Positions 32,459-43,076 of a stretch of 64,000 nt of DNA are shown here, in pieces. The stretch spans positions 1 through 64,000 of the forward strand of contig CANDYH010001072.1 in assembly GCA_947396885.1 (NCBI GenBank). The letters run 5' to 3'. The notes under the pieces were generated by a model, which was not told the origin of the DNA, made no database searches, and was given only the letters and a program-made list of their open reading frames with translations. Position 1 is the stretch's first letter, and each line of letters opens with the position of its first letter. Both the position numbers and the translations under genes were made by a program. This DNA is from Heligmosomoides polygyrus polygyrus. Taxonomy: Eukaryota > Nematoda > Chromadorea > Rhabditida > Heligmosomidae.

Positions 32459-35400
32459 ATGAGAGGCTGGTACACGCTAATTCTTCTTTCCTTGGCGTAC
32501 TGCAAAAAAATCAACGATTTCGAAAACGAATTTATCAATAAAACCTGCGGACCTCACTTTCTCCGTAAGTTTTGCGTTTTTATAAAAAGTCAGAAACGAA
32601 AAGAAGCGCTTCGACAGTATTGACGATGTCTAATGCCTGAGAAAAGCAAGCTTGTCCACGCAATATAAAAATAGCCCTGAAAAGTGTAGAAGATATCGGC
32701 AAGCAACTCCGTGCAACTCCAGTTCTAACATCACGTTTAAAAAATCATTTTTAGACCATCCGTCCAAGGGCTCCAAGTACAAGTCAACTGGTGGGAGGCC
32801 AATACAGCAAAACGAATACCCGTGGATTGCGAGGCTATACGGTAGGAAATAGCTTCTGGATTAAAGTTTAATTTCAGATGAAATTACAAGCCTCCTTCGT
32901 AGCGGTAGAGAACGAATAGAAATCTCGGCAGAAATCTGTACCAAGATCATGGATTTGCCCACACAATGACCATTAAAATTATATTTTTTTAGTTGAGACG
33001 AAATCCCACTTTACCATTGTTCTAATTTTAGTAGATGTTCAGGAACGTTAATTTCTGAACATATTCAAAAATTAGAACAAAACAGAGCTTTTTTGTCTTT
33101 GGCAACAATACCTGGCTTTGTGCAGCTGTTGGTTGAACCACAAATTGGTAGGAATAAATGATCTTCTAAATACACAATAAATTCGGAACAAGAATGTACA
33201 CGAACAGGTGGAGCAACTGGAGTGCCAACGATATAGACAAGCCAAATCAGGAGCCTACTGACTTTCTTGTCGGTCGTTAATCATGCCATTGAATTTGTCA
33301 GAACTCGTCAACACCGTGACCTTCTGCAATCATGAGGACACAAAACCAAGACTTTGCCAGATTAAGTCCTGGGCACTTATCACGTGCACAGCATTTATAC
33401 GCTTATTGGGTGTGTAGCGCTGTCGGAGGAGGCGCCGACTGTCGCCTGCACCCGATACCATGTTCCTAGTTCGGATTTCCCGCCCAAGCCAATCATGCCC
33501 TCCTTCCCTGCGGGGTCGGTGAATTGGTACCAGACTTGTCTGGGAAGGATAAAGCCTGAATTGTTCATTGGCTGGCCACCGCAAGCCATTGCATGGTCAA
33601 ATACGCATTCAACTCGCCTCCATGATATTCCGCAGAGGTAGAATGCGTGGCGCATCCCAAAAGGATTGAATGACGCTGTCCTTTATCCCTATCTATTCTT
33701 TATCTAACCACAACGTGATTAGAAATTTTTCATATTTGGAGGCTTCCGAGCAAACTGTTAATAACAAGGTGCCGTAGGTGAGCCAAGGAATTTCTTCGAT
33801 GTGCCAGGGAGGAAGAAGGTGTGAAAACATTCTTTACGGGTGAAAAAACGTCACGGAGCCAAGTTCCGAAATCTTTTCGACGAACTACGAATTTCTTGCT
33901 ATCAGAGCATGTAAAAACAAGAAACCATTAGAAGATTAAACAAATAAACGGCATACCAACAGCTGGCTGAGCTTCCAGGAGAATTTCCACCTAATTCCTA
34001 CCTATAAATAAAAAAATCTCTAAGAACTTTAAAAAGCTGCTAAAACGTCAATCGCCCAATGTCTGGATCAATATCCGAAACAGTGATTACAAAAGCGTGC
34101 GCTGCTCACAATTTCGTTGAGTTATAGTTACATCTGTTCTGACACCATTAAAGAATGCAAATTATTCTTTCTCGAATTGGCAACTCGATCTGCGACAAAA
34201 ATGCCTTCAACCCAAAAAGCCGATGTGTTCTCTCTGAGGTCTTTCACTTTGTCACAGTGCTAACATTTCTTTTCAGTAAACGGAGATTACTACTGCAGCG
34301 GAGCGCTCATTTCTTCCAGACACATCCTGACTGCCGCTCACTGCGTGCATGACTATGATGATGATACTCTAGAGACCAAATATTGTAATTCGCAAAATTC
34401 TAGGTAACCAATTACAAGGAATGATAATGTGTTCAGGCCCACCGCATTTTTTACTAATGTTAAGGTATGTACCACCTCTTACGGCCCCGTCAAAAATCAA
34501 AGCCTATGTTGGCAGCAGGTGTGTCGTTGTGAAGGGATGTCAGCAAGCATATCGAGTGAAGAGTGTGGTACGTTTGATGGAATGTGAAACGAGTACACAG
34601 CGGGAGAATTTGCAGCAATGAGTGCCGTTTAGTTCAGCGATTTGAAAGACATTTGTGGTCCCACGACTGATGTGGCGATCCTCGAGTTAGACAAAGATGT
34701 CGCGGCTGATGAAGCAGCTCCCGTTTGCCTGCCAACTGAAAACCACGACATAGAAGATCCACTTTTTCTCGTAGGAGCTGGAAGAAACAGTAGTAAGCAG
34801 CAGACTACGATTTTTCTTCTCATTTTTAATCCTTGAACACGTGCTTTCTGTGCAGCACCCTAATTGCCCCAATTAGACGAGGCAAGATTTTCGTCCTTAT
34901 CACCAGTACAGATTGAAAGGTTTTGGTCGAAGCCAGTGTTGTGTGTACTACATATGTGGAAGTAAGGTGTTTTGCAAGAATCTTAATTTCAGAGCATCAT
35001 CATTTCGGCCATTACGGTCATTACGGCCTCGTGTATCTTGTAACATACCCTCGTCACAAAGTAGAACCGAACGATGTCGTGGACGCTATCGCTATAAGCT
35101 CATCGGCCTGCGATGTAAGCACATTTTCCGAGCTTCAAATTAATGGTGGTGGGATCATAAGGAGGTTTCCGTTTTAACCAATTGCTGAGAAGCCGGAAAG
35201 CCGACAGCACAAGCTACAGAAGATCACCGCTTTCAGGTTTACTCGCAACTTGCCTACCTCTGGAAGCCCATCGTTTGAGAATCGAAGTTATGCAATATAG
35301 AAAACGTTATTCATTTCCTCACTTAGAATATTAGTTGGCTCTTTAGTATAAATGCAATACGGCATCTTATAGTGTATAACCGGAAGGCGCATACGCTCTA

Positions 35401-38400
35401 TGGAAATCATTCTTTTTCTTGTTTTCTTCTATAATACAAAAAGAAAAGCAAGAGCGGATACGCGTAAGATGTGAAACTGCAAAAAGTCTCTTTAATGGTA
35501 CTCGCTTTCTTGAATTAATAGTATTTTGGGTTCGCTGTTCATGCATTTTCAAGGAGAGATTAAGACCAGGAAGTTTAGAAAATTCAGTATTTTCGACCTT
35601 TATACTTACTTACTTTGATACTTTGATGGTCCTTTGTCGGCTGGAGGTCTTCTCAGCGGGGACCACAACTCTTCCAGACCGCTCGATCTCTGGCTGCATG
35701 CATCCAGTGAGGCAGACTCCGCTCTCTGAAAGATCTTGAGAATGAGTCTGCCCATCGCGTTGGCGGTCGTCCCAGTGGTCTCTTATGGTCTCTCGGGAGC
35801 CATTCTGTGACACGGAGACTCCATCTATCGTCCTTTCGTCGAAGCAGGTGTCCGGCTCAGCGATATTTGGACTTCTTCATGTACTGCAGCGGGTCTGCTA
35901 ATTGCGACTTCTCCCGTAGCTCCGAGCTTCGTAGGCCTTCTTGCCATTGCTGACGAAGGCTTGTCCTTAGAAGACATCTCTCCAGTGCACGATGCGTAGT
36001 TTGCATCGCTCTGGCGATTGTCTTGTTGTCGGGCCAGGTTTCCGTCGCGTAACACATCGCAGGCAGTACAGAGGCGTTGAATATCGAGGCCCTGAGGCCG
36101 GCATCCTTGACCTGATCGGTGACTTCGCGAATCGAACTGAAAGCTGCCCATGCTGCGCGTCTCCTGCGGGCGATTTCAGGAGCGAGGTCGTTAACCATGT
36201 TCAGCTCTCTTCCCAGATAGACGTAGGAGTCGACCTGTTGCAGAGCGACTCCATTTAACCTTACGAGTCCCGTGTCACACCACTGGTTGACCATAAATTG
36301 CGTTTTGGACATATTCATGTCCAATCCAATCTTCATACCTGCCACATTGAGCTCGTTCAGCATTTCCTCGACTTCTGCCGTGCTGGTAGATATGAGAACA
36401 ATATCGTCGGCGAAGCAAAGGTTGCTGATCCGTTTACCGTCGACAAGGTAGCCTTTATCGTCCCAGTTCAAGTCTTTCATGGCATCCTGGAGTGCCGCTG
36501 TGAATAGCTTGGGAGAAATCGTGTCTCCCTGCCGTACTCCTTTCCCGATAGGAATTTTAAGCTTTCGATCGAACAGCTGGATGGTAGTCGATGTGTTCGA
36601 GAAGCATTCGTCGAGAAGTCGGATGTAGGGCGATGGTATACCAGCGTGCACAAGTGCGTTCAAAACGGCGTTGATTTCCACAGAGTCGAACGCTTTCCGG
36701 TAATCCACGAAGACAAGGACAAGTGGGAGGTGGTATTCGCGGCTCCTCTCGATGAGCTGTGAGACAGTCTGAATATGGTCCATGCAGGAGAAATCCTTGC
36801 GAAACCCTGCTTGCTCCACTGGCTGATATTCATCCAAGCAACGCTCCATGCGGTTAAGCAGTATCTTGGTGAAGATCTTGTACACAACCGAGAGAAGACT
36901 GATGGGTCGATAGTTGTTGATATCCTCCTGCTGACCTTTTTTGAAGATTAAAACTGTTTTCGACTCCTTCCATGAGTCCGGAATCCTACCAATTCGAAGG
37001 TAGTGGTTGAAGTGCTTGGCAAGAAGTGAGCAGACGGCACTGCCACCCGCACGAAGGAGATTAGCAGAAATGCCGTCCGGTCCGGGAGCAGTGCCCGGCT
37101 TCATCCTTCTGATGGCATGAGCAACTTCCGATTCCAGAATGGGAGGTACTTCCTCAGCTGGTGGCATCAAGCATTTCGGGACAGTGATGGAAGAACGGAA
37201 CAGATCTGTGTAGAATTCCTGAACGATGGCCTCCATCGCTCTTCGAGACGTTTGCGTTGTTCCATCCTTATCCACAAGGGCTGACATTATTGCCTTCTGA
37301 TCGCAGAGATCTCGTTTGCAGCGCTTTATGCTTGAACCTTTCCCAGCCGCTTCTAACAGCTTCAATCTTCTGTAGGCTTGGATGGACTCCTTCACTGCAA
37401 TTCGACAGGCCTTCGAGATGGTGACTTTTTCCAGATGGGAAGCATTAGGATCCAGTTTAACAGCTCTTCTTTGCTCCAAGAGTTTAATCGCATGTGCGTT
37501 GAGTCTTGAAGCAGACGGTGATGTGGCTTCGCAAGAGCTGCTAGCACATTTCAACAGTCCTTTGGAGAGAAGGTCGTAGTCTTCCGATGGATCTTCAAGA
37601 AGATTCCAATCGTACGACTTTATCGCATATTCCAACTCCTCAGACTTGAATGTGGGGATCCTCACCGGTGCCGGTTTATGAGTGTCACGCTTGAACATCC
37701 TCTTTTTGAGAGTCAGCTTCGCACGGACAAGACGGTGATCCGAGCCGGTGTCAAATGAAGGCAGCACGGAGACGTCGAACAGACTCCAGCGTCTGTTTGT
37801 AAGAACATGGTCGATCTCCGAACGTGTTTCTCCATTTGGGCTTTCCCAGGTCCATCGTCGGTTTGAAGGCTTCTTAAACATTGAATTTCCATGGTAGAGA
37901 CGGCACGCGGATAGGAAGTCTATCAGGCGCTCTCCGTTTTCGTTCCTTGAGGAAGTTCCATGTGGTCCTAGCCTCTATTCGTCGTGATCATTCGTACCGA
38001 CGATAGCGTTAAAGTCACCAACTACAACTTTGCAGTAGCTCTTCTCGTCGTTGACAGTCCTTTCGAACAGCTTGTAGAATTCCTCCTTTTCTTCGTCTGT
38101 GGCCGCAGATGTTGGAGCATATCCATTTATGATGGAAATGGTTCCTTGATCTTTGGTTTCCAGACGAAGAACAGCTACTCGCGGACTGATGATCTTATAA
38201 GAGTCTACTAGGTGGTGCACTGTCGAATTGACGAGAAATCCAACTCCGCCAATATTCTTTCTGTCCACCTTTGCTCCGATAATGAGAAGCTCGTTGTGGT
38301 CGGTCCTTCTTATGGTTTCCGTTCTGCCTTTCGTTTCCTGCAGGGCGATAACGTCGTATTTGATGTTGCGGCTTCTGTAAAGCAGTGTCCGAAGATCCTG

Positions 38401-39302
38401 CTCAGATGCGATCGAACGACAGTTATAAGTGCAGACGAATAGGCAGTTTCCGTGTCGTGGTGGGAGGGAGTTTCCGGTAGTCCGATTCCAATGACGTCCT
38501 GATAGTTTAACTCCGAGATTAGATGGCCCCTCGCCGGAGGTGGATGCAACCGACGTCGTAGAAGTCCACCTCCGGCGCGCGGAGGACTGGGGCGCGGGTT
38601 TAGTTGTTTGAGCCGTACCGGTGGTCTGGTTACTCACATGTTCCTGGCCAGGGATACAGGAGAGCCGCCCATACACGACAAAGCGTCGCGTACTGCGTGA
38701 CCGTTTGTGCCGTTAGCCACCACAAAGTGATGTTCACCCCTTCACCGCGGTGAGGTGGCACATGAAGGGGTTCGACCTTTATGATGTGAAAAAATCTGAG
38801 CACAATGGAATATTCTAAATTACTATGTCATGTTTAGGGAGACAGTGGTAGCTCACTTTTCCAAAAGGATCCAGACGGAAGACATACAATCATAGGTACA
38901 TTATCAACTGGCGAGGTCTTTTCAAAGAAGAGGGGTCCCTGCGATAGCCCAGAGGTTAAAAGAGGTGAGTCTTCTATATATTCAGTCCCATAAAGCAGAA
39001 CATCAACTGAATTTCTAGGCATACAGCTTTGCTTTCAAAAATGTAACCAAATTGTATTGAAACATATGGTGCCATTCATTACCTAATCCCCATTATTTTC
39101 TCAGAATGGCAAAATTTCTTCACTGACATGCGTCATGTTCTTCGTTGGATATGCGACAAAACTGGTAGGTGCAAATTCTAGTGCTACCATCTAGTGATTC
39201 TAGTTTAGGAACTTCAGAATTTTTGAACTTGGTTGGCTTCACCAATGAAATTTAGGTGTCTGTTATTCTTCAAAGAGCACAAACGAGGAAGTGGCGTCGT
39301 GA
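32459..39302 (+). CDS. secreted DUF316/chymotrypsin-like serine protease, complete, nine exons
   Basis: Exons 32459-32564, 32755-32841, 34277-34403, 34465-34567, 34633-34789, 34993-35114, 38838-38964, 39105-39164 and 39256-39302 join in frame to 311 residues. The signal peptide is MRGWYTLILLSLAYC. Next come a GGRPIQQNEYPWIARLYG start of the protease fold, YCSGALISSRHILTAAHC with catalytic His (about residue 86), TTDVAILELDKDV with Asp (about 154), GDSGSSLF with Ser (about 237), and the tail FFTDMRHVLRWICDKTGVC. The His-Asp-Ser triad is complete, so activity is plausible. The exon-4 acceptor (TTAAG) is weak but is the one that keeps the frame. Intron 6 contains an antisense RTE LINE and intron 2 a SINE. 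The family is nematode-specific, secreted peptidases of S1 type; the substrate is unknown. Confidence 0.88.
33405..33715 (+). repeat. tRNA-derived SINE, best-preserved copy
   Basis: The head TGTAGCGCTGTCGGAGGAGG fits an A box, and TTCCTAGTTCGGATTTCCC a B box. Then GGGTCGGTGAATTGGTACC, GACTTGTCTGGGAAGGATAA, GGCTGGCCACCGCAAGCCAT and GTGGCGCATCCCAAAAGGAT follow, with a tail of CCTTTATCC-type repeats. It is in an intron of the protease gene, same orientation. tRNA-derived, pol III-type origin is inferred from the boxes. Confidence 0.75.
35592..35603. repeat. target-site duplication of the RTE LINE (3' side)
   Basis: TTCGACCTTTAT, identical to 38771-38782 on the other side of the LINE. The pre-insertion intron contained one copy. 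Confidence 0.9.
35653..38676 (-). pseudogene. RTE endonuclease/reverse transcriptase ORF with two in-frame stops
   Basis: One continuous frame of about 1008 codons from ATG at 38676 to TGA at 35653-35655, broken only by TAG at 37975-37977 and TGA at 35857-35859. The APE-type endonuclease domain shows CTYNCRSI, VIALQETKGR, GVGFLVN, INGYAPTS and VVGDFNAIVG, then EIDHVLTNRRW and GSDHRLV after the first stop. The RT has GPDGISANLL, WKESKTVLIFKKG, NNYRPISLLSVVYK, VFVDYRKAFDSV, GVRQGDTISP and the catalytic box CFADDIVLIS. The tail has PAMCYATETW. At 35857 the usual Trp of RWAGH is TGA, and downstream RPLGRPPTRWADSF continues in frame. Reverting the stops is not claimed to give activity. Confidence 0.92.
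38706..38770 (-). ncRNA. HDV-like self-cleaving ribozyme at LINE 5' end
   Basis: Read on the minus strand from 38770. P1 pairs CCCCTTC (38770-38764) with GAAGGGG (38743-38737). P2 pairs TGTGCC (38762-38757) with GGCACA (38711-38706). P3 pairs ACC (38756-38754) with GGT (38746-38744), with loop TCACCGC. P4 pairs ATCAC with GTGGT around TTT (38731-38719). J4/2 is GGCTAAC, placing the catalytic C at 38716. A two-pair P1.1 (CA of L3 with TG after P1) is possible. Cleavage would fall 5' of 38770, exactly the element/TSD boundary. HDV-like ribozymes at RTE and R2 5' ends are established. Folded by eye, not tested. Confidence 0.85.
38771..38782. repeat. target-site duplication of the RTE LINE (5' side)
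   Basis: TTCGACCTTTAT, identical to 35592-35603. Confidence 0.9.
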
Positions 39303-40224
39303 AGCAGCGGATGCAGCACTGCCACCGTTCTATGTAATTTTTTCCTCAGTAAAACAATGAAATTCCAGTGTTCACTATGTGATGAAAACAGTGCAGCACA
39401 TACCGCGAGAACGAGCAGGTATAAACTTGTTACTAGAAAACACTATGAAAAATCAAATGGGAATGGAATCAAAAAGAAAAATGATGAATATAGGCACAAG
39501 GCAAACGATAATACTCATGAAACCTGTGTGATGCAAATGATAGTTCAGCCTTAAAAGGAGACAGCAAGCGACTGAAACACACCGATTAGCAAATTCAAGT
39601 GGCGCGCGACTCTTAAAATTCATGGAGACATTTTGTGAACAATAAGATGTTGGAGAATTTGAACCCTGCAATCCTAGAACGTCAGCATTTTCATTCAGAA
39701 TTTTTTGAGGCTCCGGATGTTTTCCACATAGGGAAATTGGAACTAATTTAAGATTTAATACCGAGAATATTACTGCCGCTTTCCAGACCCGCGTATCATT
39801 GATGGTGCCCAGATAGCGGCGGGCCGGAATCGGGGGTGTCGACTCCTCTTGCTCATCACAGCCTAGTTCGACCGCACCGTAAAAGCGATTTAAGATCTTA
39901 CTGCCTACACTGTCCAAGGTCAGGTTGTCGAACAGCCGCGTCCGCGAGAAGATCTCATACGTTGGCTCCGACAAGACCGGAGGCTTGTCGAGCTTCACAC
40001 AGAGGTCGATAAAGACGTTAGTGCCAACACGACGACCGTGGTTCTCCACAGCGCGTAGGACAGCGGCGTGGCTCCAATGATAAGCGACCAGTATAACGAC
40101 TAGTTCTCTTTGCACTGGCAGTGCTGAACCTTATGGATCTTGAGGTGGGTGAGCTATGGGGCACCGTCGATCCAAGCGATCACCATCATACCTTTCGTCC
40201 AATCGGCTTCCGAAGGGGAGGCAG
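39303..40224. other. unassigned; minus-strand coding-like frame
   Basis: A minus-strand frame at 40115-39780 reads VVILVAYHWSHAAVLRAVEN, VGTNVFIDLCVKLDKPPV, FDNLTLDSVGSKILNRFYGA. The composition looks protein-like but I recognise no family. It may be an exon or a repeat-derived frame. The rest (39303-39780) shows nothing. Confidence 0.3.
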
Positions 40225-41625
40225 TCGTTAGTCCCGACTCGGATGCGCACTGACGATGCCGACAGTGCCTGTGGTGCCAATTAGCGTCGACTCGCACCGT
40301 GCCACCCGCCGCTTCGCGACGATCTCCAAGGCAGCCTTCGCCGCCGTGCGATGGTGACCTAGCCGAGCACGGGAGCCTGCAGATCGACCGCGACCCCACT
40401 GGGGCCGAACTTCAAGATCGACCAGATTTACAGTTTCAGCGGATAACTTATTTAGAGGGTTTACAAAGGCAGCGTTAAGAGTCGTACTGGTGCGAGTCCT
40501 ACACACTTTCATGTCAGAATTTCGAGCTCTATCTGATGGGCTGTATAAGAACGCTTAAAAATTCCTCTGTAGAGATATTTTGACCCAGGCTTCCAGCTAA
40601 AGGCTTCACGAACAATTAGGCACGAATTTCGTAGACTTTATAATGAAATTTTTATGGTCTACCTTAAGGGCTTACAATAATGCTTAAAAATTTTCCATTA
40701 GAGACATTTTGGTGAAAGCCTCCGAATAAAGACTGCACGAACAATGCAAGAAATCTTTTCCAGAGCATAGATTTGGAGGCGAAATGATTACTGATGCTTA
40801 AAACAACGGTGCCTCTTCAGAAGTTTTTCTTCATTCATGAAGGATGCAACTTTATTCTACTGGCATGTCACTGGAAGAACAATTTGATATGTTGTGTGAT
40901 AAAATTCAATTACCATGAATTTTTACTCTTACCTATTTAATGTTAGTTTCGAGAAATATCGTGCTGGGTATCACAAAGGTTCATAAAGATGTCGAGGATC
41001 TTAGAAAAAACCTGAGAAATACTATGAAAAAACCAGAACAGGACTCTCCTAAGAAGGGTCTCTACTAAATGGATTGTTCGTGCAGCCTTTATCTGGAGCC
41101 AAAGGCTTCACGAACAAGATTGTTCGTGAAGCCTTTGGCTCGAAGCCTGCGTCAAAATATTTCTATAGAGGAAGAATTTTTAAGTGTTCTTGTACAGCCC
41201 ATCAGATAGAGCTCGAAATTCTCTAAAAAAAGTTCGTGAAGCATTTGGCTCGAAGCCTGCGTCAAAATATTTCTATAGAGGAATTTTTAAGTGTTCTTGT
41301 ACAGCCCGTCAGATAGAGCTCGAAATTCTGACATGAAAGTGTGTAGGACTCGCACCAGTACGACTCTTTGCACTGCCTCTGTAAACCCTTCAAATAAGTT
41401 AACCGCTGTAACTGTAAATCTGGTCGATCTTGACGTTCGGCCTCAGTGGGGTCGCGGTCGATCTGCCGGCTCCCGTGCTCGGCTAGGTCACCATCGCACG
41501 GCGGCGAGGGCTGCCTTGGAGATCGTCGCGAAGCGGCGGGTGGCACTGTGCGAGTCGACGCTAATTGGCACCACAGGCACTGTCGGCATCGTTAGTGCGC
41601 ATCCGAGTCGGGACTAACGACTATC
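40225..41625. mobile_element. foldback element with ~380-bp arms carrying the same ORF
   Basis: The outer ends AGTCGTTAGTCCCGACTCGG (left) and its inverse (right) begin arms of roughly 380 bp that agree at most positions. Each arm encodes, reading inward to outward, a ~94-codon frame starting MKVCRTRTSTTL and ending GIVSAHPSRD; these are 40512-40228 (minus) and 41336-41617 (plus). The right arm also has a ~105-bp direct repeat (41130-41225 and 41232-41325). In the centre GAGCCAAAGGCTTCACGAAC is inverted at once (41098-41145), a perfect hairpin. No transposase, so non-autonomous. Confidence 0.7.
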
Positions 41626-42145
41626 ACCCATCTAGAGAGACAGCAACGTTCTCCTTTCCTCAGCTGCCTCCATAACCGAACCGACTGGAAAATGAATTCA
41701 GAGATCCCCGAGATGCGCTTCCCAGCCGTCCCCTATCAGTTGTTAGGTTTCTGGACGATGTCACGCCAATTAACGACGGTTTCGAGCGCAGCAAACTTGT
41801 CCAAATAGGGCGGCGCCGGCGGGGCGGGAAGTGGGTGTAACGGAAGTGGGTGGGCAGAACGGTGTACCGAACGACGGCCCCCCCCCCACCCACCTCATTG
41901 GGGTCCCAAGCGTGCTCCAGGCTTCCATGAAAGTTGCGCTTTGCACACCAAGAAAAGGTGAATCTATTTCGGTACATTCACTGATCAATAACAAACCTGA
42001 AGCAACAAGTGAAAAACAAATAACCATCAATTTTATCCAACAATGGATAGAAGACTGCGAGCTTCCTCCTGCTGCGTAGAAATCGCGATGCTTTGTCACA
42101 CACTCTAATTATCAAATGTATACTCTAACCTATAGGATTAAAGGC
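41626..42145. other. no gene seen
   Basis: Overlapping open frames on both strands across a GC-rich stretch at 41800-41900 (including a C-run at 41879-41888). No known family. Confidence 0.4.
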
Positions 42146-42149
42146 ATTA

Positions 42150-42730
42150 ACTAGGAGCAGGTTACGGAAGTTGAGGACTTGGGTGTTCTCATATCGTATA
42201 ACTTCTACCTTGACCTGCATTACAAAACGGTTGTAAAAAAGTAATCTAACGGACTTATAATCTGTCCAAGATACTGACGACAAACGGTTCTCAGACTCTC
42301 CTACGTACCTACAAATGCTACGTGAGACCCAACATGAGATTCGCCACCACTTTGTATAACCCTGTCCAACAACTTTTATCAAGCTGCTGGAAAGCGTCCA
42401 AAGCAACTACACGCGAAGCTGTTTATCAGACCCTTTAGAATGGTATATGTCGACATTCCTAATGGTGCTGATAGTGCAAGACTACTAGGTCTACCCTCCT
42501 TGTGCAGTAGAAAGAAGGTAGCGGACCTACTCATAGAATTTAAAATTATAATTGGGAAGCTTTCAATAGACCTACAGACTTTTCTGGTGTGCCACTAATC
42601 AGAAATCGATTAGGAAGACTTGGGTTGTGTCCCAGAGTTAAAAGGTCTTAACTAAGGTCAAACGTCCTCACACACTGAAGTATTAAAAAGCTCTACCTAC
42701 TTACAGGTGATACAAAAATGTCAGTAACAT
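42150..42730 (+). pseudogene. CR1-like LINE reverse transcriptase C-terminal remnant
   Basis: Plus-strand frames read EVEDLGVLISYNFYLDLHYK, TYKCYVRPNMRFATTLYNP, KLLESVQSNYTR, RPFRMVYVDIPNGADSARLL, GLPSLCSRKKVADLLIEFKI, in the order found at the end of CR1/jockey-type RT proteins (the YVRP..E/F and GLPSL..RR..ADL motifs). Several frameshifts and stops. No RT catalytic core is present, so it is a 5'-truncated dead copy. Confidence 0.75.
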
Positions 42731-42836
42731 GACCATGTCTCGTTTTAGACAACCTGTTGCTCGTAGAAAACTTTTTGTAGATGGTGTGTCGTTTTAATTA
42801 ACCAAAATTTCTTATTATGTTTTAAAACGCTTTCAT

Positions 42837-43076
42837 ATGCATTATAGTTGTGCTCGAATGACCTATTTGAATAGGTATTCGAATGATTTTCATTCGAATT
42901 TGAATATTCGAATTCGAGTGTTCGAAAAATCGCGTTTTTTGAGTGTATTCAAATGCGAATGTTCAAAAATCGCATTTTTCGAATACACTCGAAATTCGAG
43001 TGCTCGAAAATTGCAGGTATTCGGTGCCATTCGAATATTCGAAAGTTTTGCGAGGACACAACTATAATATGCATGT
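42837..43076. mobile_element. TTCGAA-rich MITE with terminal inverted repeats
   Basis: ATGCATTATAGTTGTG at the left is inverted at the right as CACAACTATAATATGCAT (2-base difference). The interior is dominated by ATTCGAAT and TCGAATATTCGAA palindromes. No coding potential. Best-defined member of the AT repeat family also seen near 4135, 19562 and 30670. Confidence 0.65.

Larger units (their letters stand above)
35604..38770 (-). mobile_element. full-length RTE-type LINE, antisense in a protease intron
   Basis: The 3167-bp element lies between 12-bp direct duplications. Its 3' end (35604-35620) is a short AAGTAAGTAAGT-like tandem tail, as usual for RTE-type LINEs, which lack long poly(A). Its 5' end starts with an HDV-like ribozyme fold, followed by a 94-base leader and one long ORF. 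Intact ends and only two nonsense changes mean a recent insertion. Confidence 0.92.

Noticed and set aside
33330..33655. Overlapping 84-86-codon frames suggesting a protein in the protease intron
   Set aside because: They lie within the SINE copy and recur only because the SINE recurs.
40154..40399. Frame rich in His/Arg opposite the foldback ORF
   Set aside because: Antisense shadow of the arm ORF with no independent support.
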